The notes under the pieces: generated by a model
Told to the model about the DNA's origin: nothing
Databases searched by the model: none
Seen by the model: only the letters and a program-made list of their open reading frames with translations
Position numbers and translations under genes: made by a program
Shown: one piece after another, positions 37,201 through 40,416 of the stretch
How positions within the stretch are numbered: position 1 is the first letter of the stretch
How the letters are laid out: each line of letters opens with the position of its first letter
Origin: a virus
Length of the DNA stretch: 40,416 nucleotides
Reading direction: 5' to 3' (one strand)
IMG/VR virus record: IMGVR_UViG_3300044622_000496
Span: 1-40,416 of that record

Positions 37201-39819
37201 CACCCTAACGCTCTCGAAAGCCCGCAAGGCTGGGCGAAGATGATGAGCGATGCTCTTGGCTCTGACGATGTGCCAGTCGCTCCTTACGCTTTTATTCGCG
37301 ACATGAAGGACGGCACCGCACAGAAAACCGTTCAAAGCCTTACGCCGGGCCAGATCGCCGACGCCGATCATGGATTTTCCAACGCCGCCAAGATGAAAGA
37401 GGTGTATATCTCTGGCCGCGCAAAGCCGTCAGACACCGGGTCTCTGTTTGCATGGGGCTTCTTGTCTCGTGGTGTCTCGCCTTACACACAAGAAAGCCTG
37501 TTTATTGATGCTTTTAACGGGCTGGGGAAGTGGATTGACGACGCCGCAAACGGCACATTCGACATTGACGCATACCTCAAGTGGGCAAAGACCGCCGCTC
37601 CGAAAGGCAGCAATCAGCCAGGCGCTGGCGCTTCACATAATCTAAACGCTTTCGGTTCGCTTTTCCTGCAGCGCATGTCCGAGATTATGCCGGGCACGAA
37701 CATCAGCAAGATGGAATACCTCCATAACCTGATGTCGGACCCCAACATGACCGGCCCGCAAATCCGCCGGGAATTTGCGCGCATCGGGCAAGGCGTCGGC
37801 ATTGACAACAAGGTTGTGTCCTTTACGCTTCTGGTTTCCGGTCGCGATGATGTCATGGTGCTTGACCGTGTGCAAATCCGCAAACTGTGGAACGATGGCC
37901 GGTTTGACGGCATAAACCTTTATGACGGTCACAAAGTGGACGGCGCCGTTGTCACGGGCTCTGCGCTAAGTAATCTGACTTACGGCGCTCGCGGCTTGCT
38001 CGTTTACGAAGCGATTGAGCGCCACCTCGCGAAGAACCTCAAGAATATCTACGCCGGATCAGGACGCGAGGCCAAAGCCAGCATTGGGCGCTACCACTGG
38101 GAAACCTGGGTCGCAGACAGCCAGCAGGAGGCCTCCCACGGCACCCTCGACGCAATCCTGAAACGCATGGTCGGCGATGAAGACCCAATGGCAGGCGTTG
38201 TCGCCAAGCAAGGCGAATACGGCTCCTACTCCTACGGTGCCCGATATGGCCGGGATGCAGCGGGTGCGCCGTTTATCGACTACCCAACCCCCTCCGGCGC
38301 CACCTATCGCATGACGCCGCAGGATTTCGCTGCGTTCAGGGAGCAAATGAAGAAGGCGTCCGCCGGAATTATTCCTCGCGGCAAGTTCAGCGTTAGTGAC
38401 GCAGGCGATCAACCTTGGTATAATAAGGAAGGTGTTAACAAATCTGCGCTAGACGATCTCGCGGCGCAGTACGGCAGGAGAACAGACAATGGAAGCGTTT
38501 CGGGAATTGATGGCGGGCCTGGCCAAGGTCAAGACTTTGCCAATGGACGACAAAATGATCTCTCCGGCGCTGCTGGCAAACAGCAAAAAGGCTCCGGGCA
38601 ATCTGCAGCAACCAAAGAACGACGCACAGTCGGAAAGCCCAAAAAACCCTCCAAAATAGGCACCCGCGCAGCAGACGCCGCCGCCATCGCAGCGGTGGTC
38701 GGCGCGCCTATCGCGGAAGCAGACACCGGCACATCAACGCCGGAGATGGACAAAGCCAACCAGCGTGTTGCGGTCGCCGAGAAAACAGTGGCAGACACGC
38801 AGGGCAGCATCACCAAACTGCAAAGCCAGCTGGAGATGTTGCAAGACCCTAATGGCGACCCGAAGCAAAAGCAGCGCGTCTTGATTGCCCGTGGGCACAA
38901 CCTTGGCACATATGGCGAAAAGGGCGATGGCGTTGACGGCGACCTGCGTCCGGGTGGCTATTCGTTCAACGCCATCAAGGCTGAAATGCAAAAGATCGAA
39001 GCCGAGATGGCCCGCACGCGCGGCGAACTTGAAAAGGCGCAGGCTGAAGAAGCGGCGGCGCGCAAGGCCGTCACGCGCGAACAGATGGCGCAATCGCTGA
39101 TGGAGGCAGAAAAGGGCATTGGGAGCCCGCTTTTCCAGACAGCCGCCGATCTCACATCTGGCGCTGCGTTCCTTGGCGGCGTTTATCTTGCCGGTCGCGC
39201 TCGTGGCGGCGCGGTAAAAGAATACGCCAAATCAGCCCGCACAGCTGCGACGAATGCAAACCGGCTGCTAAATTCCGGCAGGTATCGCGGAGACGCAACT
39301 GTCGGCCCCAACTCGTCCAACGTGCGCGCCGCGAACCTGAACGAATTCTGGAAGCAGGGCGGCGCGAAAAGCAGGGTGCCGTTCACCGCTGACGATGTCG
39401 GGCAACTGTCTGCACGCAAGGGCGCAAAAGAACCGTCCCAGCTGTTCAAGGCGCCGCGCTACATTGACAACGACAAGAAATTCATCATTGCGACCGCGAT
39501 TGAAAGCCAGGCAACAAAAGCCGCCGCTGACCATTTCGCCGAAGAGGCCGAAAAGGCGCAGAAGGAAATGGACGCAGCATATGCCGACAATGACCGGGTC
39601 GCCTACGATGCAGCCGTGAAGGCCCGCAACCTTGCCGCAGGCGGCGAAACCTTCTTCCGCGTTCTTGAACGTCTCGGATACGGTCTTGCCGCTGGCCGCG
39701 CGCTTTCGGGCTTGAAGAAGTACCCGGCGGTGAACGCAAACATCAAAGCCGCCGAAGCGGAGCGCAACTTAATCCTCCAGGGTCTGCAAAAGCAGAAAAC
39801 TGTAGGCGCCAAACCCTAG
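34213..39819 (+). CDS. Giant internal virion protein (1,868 residues)
   Basis: The largest gene. N-terminal coiled coil (TPEERKRLELELELLNLEKEK), then Ala/Gly-rich helices including a possible membrane-active stretch (about 193-214, ASLSAQVIGSLAPLSGMF). Residues 380-900 are helical. A compact domain at about 946-1416 (LMPHLRMQTSQP, VVSFTLLVSGRDDVMVLDRVQIRKLW, SQQEASHGTLDAIL) looks like an enzyme or DNA-binding fold; its VMVLDR element recalls DNA-glycosylase-like or polyvalent-protein domains, but I cannot confirm it. RRTVGKPK begins near 1470. Residues about 1555-1590 (GDGVDGDLRPGG) vaguely resemble a peptidoglycan-binding repeat. A hydrophobic helix lies at about 1645-1660. Such proteins are ejected with the DNA to form a channel. 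Confidence 0.75.
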   Translation: MTPEERKRLELELELLNLEKEKAQATQSRPQSPFLARGYDMAANAQSTPPQMRASLPGATGPDRMTNRTDSAVLAKARQVEADIASATRKARVAPVDKRANAAADAAMAEFGKKLDNPFLMAMGGNAMQIAGRDAAENVYEQEGVVSSATAHEANLLNSIALGLPAILNKDARQFLAQATADRPLASLSAQVIGSLAPLSGMFTAGRAGANAAARGFSVPVPFTGKTITTPNLIPRGGDAASRLTRYSGSLANDAGNTALGTATYQAMINEPIQSAAEGRELTLGSMGEAGARGFTDPFNLIPLAASGTMRTWNALTSGVATPSPKAAQMVNQYGVGPRQTPGSAGIAQTAQQFGGRVRPQDIRGLTNIENALRFALRDVPGVNVNARIADGFQRIRQSLPLVDDPTMNLARLIEREFAEDAPQIRAIIRNFLGKVGTDSSAGETIVGGAANQMRGAQADVLEQEAMSVFGNQPKQNAKEVLEQNLELLGEETYAPIMRAATSAPPQAQQRAASLVNRRPEADDILFNRADREGLTVEDYIARNPLEALHWVQSDLAKQARALRAANNPDTALEGVIQNMKTVLRDNVPNYREADALYASNARALGRLGTTRGPDAGVEGELKYDPGFGEGLLGPGGAAGRAEGRATASNVYEGMDERSRRAAAISVREVILDDLNKARAAGDEQRYEIAARFSKLNSEGALQALVDVFGDEGRRIVNRIRQFVDANEFARDIDPITGSNTKNKFTAAQTGAQPFAGPMGQATQGIAGSLGQNAVGDAFLMASGITSAPVMSAIRFAPFLADRLQPGRRTQRNIAETLLRRGQIGSQVQPPPRGPGPIEPLNPTTLPGYRPPGGSAPPQGNPLASNGVHASIMSGLMPSRPPSFVSAPGQAMRSALAGGATPLPGPGNKLIPPAPAVGPIGNQSAEETFFSTAPTTAPPPIRVKGMSKADGNKHGLMPHLRMQTSQPPTGKAKLVQDTNAANAPRQIAELDGILKAHPNALESPQGWAKMMSDALGSDDVPVAPYAFIRDMKDGTAQKTVQSLTPGQIADADHGFSNAAKMKEVYISGRAKPSDTGSLFAWGFLSRGVSPYTQESLFIDAFNGLGKWIDDAANGTFDIDAYLKWAKTAAPKGSNQPGAGASHNLNAFGSLFLQRMSEIMPGTNISKMEYLHNLMSDPNMTGPQIRREFARIGQGVGIDNKVVSFTLLVSGRDDVMVLDRVQIRKLWNDGRFDGINLYDGHKVDGAVVTGSALSNLTYGARGLLVYEAIERHLAKNLKNIYAGSGREAKASIGRYHWETWVADSQQEASHGTLDAILKRMVGDEDPMAGVVAKQGEYGSYSYGARYGRDAAGAPFIDYPTPSGATYRMTPQDFAAFREQMKKASAGIIPRGKFSVSDAGDQPWYNKEGVNKSALDDLAAQYGRRTDNGSVSGIDGGPGQGQDFANGRQNDLSGAAGKQQKGSGQSAATKERRTVGKPKKPSKIGTRAADAAAIAAVVGAPIAEADTGTSTPEMDKANQRVAVAEKTVADTQGSITKLQSQLEMLQDPNGDPKQKQRVLIARGHNLGTYGEKGDGVDGDLRPGGYSFNAIKAEMQKIEAEMARTRGELEKAQAEEAAARKAVTREQMAQSLMEAEKGIGSPLFQTAADLTSGAAFLGGVYLAGRARGGAVKEYAKSARTAATNANRLLNSGRYRGDATVGPNSSNVRAANLNEFWKQGGAKSRVPFTADDVGQLSARKGAKEPSQLFKAPRYIDNDKKFIIATAIESQATKAAADHFAEEAEKAQKEMDAAYADNDRVAYDAAVKARNLAAGGETFFRVLERLGYGLAAGRALSGLKKYPAVNANIKAAEAERNLILQGLQKQKTVGAKP

Positions 39820-39863
39820 CACCCACGCCGGTATCCAAAACAATAAATCCATAGGAGCCTCTC

Positions 39864-40106
39864 ATGGAAAACGAAGCCTTAGCGAACGAAATCCTTACAT
39901 CACTCCAGCAGATGCTTGAAGCAGCCGGGCCGGAGTGGACGGTGCAATACCTCCAGGCCGGGATGCAGGAAGCTGCTCAGATGGGCGGCGGGATGGAGCA
40001 GCAAATGATGCCACAGGGCGGCATGGGCGGTATGGGCGGTATGGGTGGCGGCATGGGCGCGATGCCGCCGCAAGGCCGCACTGTCGGCAAACCGCGCGGA
40101 ATGTAA
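39864..40106 (+). CDS. Small Gly/Met-rich protein, 80 residues
   Basis: ATG 39864 with TAGGAGC ahead. A helical start (ALANEILTSLQQMLEAAG) is followed by a Gly-Met run (MGGMGGMGGGMGAM) and a C-terminal GRTVGKPRGM. The last motif is shared with 5002-5355 (RRTVGKPR) and the giant protein (RRTVGKPK), with different codons. Small virion proteins of this composition occur next to internal proteins and tail fibres in podoviruses. Function unknown. Confidence 0.65.
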   Translation: MENEALANEILTSLQQMLEAAGPEWTVQYLQAGMQEAAQMGGGMEQQMMPQGGMGGMGGMGGGMGAMPPQGRTVGKPRGM

Positions 40107-40127
40107 TCCAGATAACAGGAGGCCACC

Positions 40128-40416
40128 ATGAGCCGCGACGGTTCGGGTACGTACAGTCTGCCAGCCAACACGCTTGCCGTGTCGGGCGACCCCATCAGTT
40201 CGACTAAATTCAATTCGCTCGTCCAAGACCTCGAAAGCGATGCAAACGTGGACCGGCCCATCGCGGCTGGCGGCACAGGGGCATCGACAGCATCGGCAGC
40301 GAGGACAAACCTCGGCCTCGCTATCGGCACGGACGTGCAGGCCTTTGACGCGGGGCTGCTTTCGATTGCGGGCCTGACCACGCTGGCAGATCGCAGCATT
40401 TACACGACGGCGTCTG
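40128..40416 (+). CDS. Tail fibre protein, 5' part (continues at base 2 of the window)
   Basis: ATG at 40128 with AGGAGG ahead; open to the window end. The start (SRDGSGTYSLPANTLAVSGD, ISSTKFNSLVQDLE) is the conserved virion-attachment N-terminus of many podovirus tail fibres. Bases 40274-40416 repeat 1-143, and the frame joins to give the fibre of about 507 residues. It ends here only because the contig was opened inside the gene. Confidence 0.85.
   Translation, partial: MSRDGSGTYSLPANTLAVSGDPISSTKFNSLVQDLESDANVDRPIAAGGTGASTASAARTNLGLAIGTDVQAFDAGLLSIAGLTTLADRSIYTTAS
40274..40416. repeat. Right copy of the terminal direct repeat
   Basis: Matches 1-143 with one difference (T at 40400, C at 127). 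See the left copy for its meaning. Confidence 0.85.

Noticed and set aside
1-40416. tRNA, rRNA or insertion sequences
   Set aside because: I found no cloverleaf with a T-loop, no rRNA segments and no transposase-like protein or terminal inverted repeats by reading; a tRNAscan-SE run would settle tRNAs.

Overview
The window is almost certainly a whole tailed-phage genome written out as a linear contig. Its first 143 bases (1-143) recur at its end (40274-40416) with one mismatch. The tail-fibre gene that starts near the right end (40128) continues in frame at the left end (stop at 1378), so the molecule closes into a circle of about 40,273 bp. The order of virion genes (terminase, portal, scaffold, major capsid, adaptor, tail hub, then three large internal proteins, and no tape measure or sheath) points to a short-tailed phage of podovirus type with P22-like head and tail logic. 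Base composition is GC-rich (about 60 % or more by eye). Together with a free-standing DnaA domain IV and the protein styles this suggests an alphaproteobacterial host; that is inference.

Layout: 1-6164 (+) holds the tail-fibre end, small tail-linked proteins, two membrane proteins and a lysis cassette (GH24-type lysozyme with C-terminal membrane segments, nested Rz/Rz1-like spanins), closed by a clear hairpin terminator at 6167-6200. 6228-10420 is mostly leftward early genes: many small unknowns, an HNH-type protein, a NinB-like and an ERF-like recombination protein. Two control regions sit in divergent gaps: 6644-6775 beside a ribbon-helix-helix repressor, and 10421-10524 beside a Cro/YdaS-like repressor. 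10525-15226 (+) is the replication and control operon: Cro-like protein, DNA cytosine-5 methyltransferase, winged-helix protein, replication initiator with iteron-like repeats inside its gene, stand-alone DnaA domain IV, and a NusG-like (NGN-KOW) antiterminator. 15465-40416 (+) is the late region: terminase, portal, capsid, adaptor, tail hub, internal/ejection proteins (one of 1,868 residues) and the tail-fibre start.

How it may work together: the Cro-like and RHH proteins control the two divergent early promoters. The initiator, its iterons and the DnaA-like protein start replication, with ERF and NinB giving recombination functions. The methyltransferase may shield the DNA. The NusG-like protein, last gene before the late operon, may carry RNA polymerase through the roughly 25 kb of late genes. 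I see no integrase, excisionase, CI-type repressor with protease domain, tRNA or CRISPR array. Genes are packed with ATGA or TGATG overlaps, and no gap exceeds 300 bases; the longest is 15227-15464.
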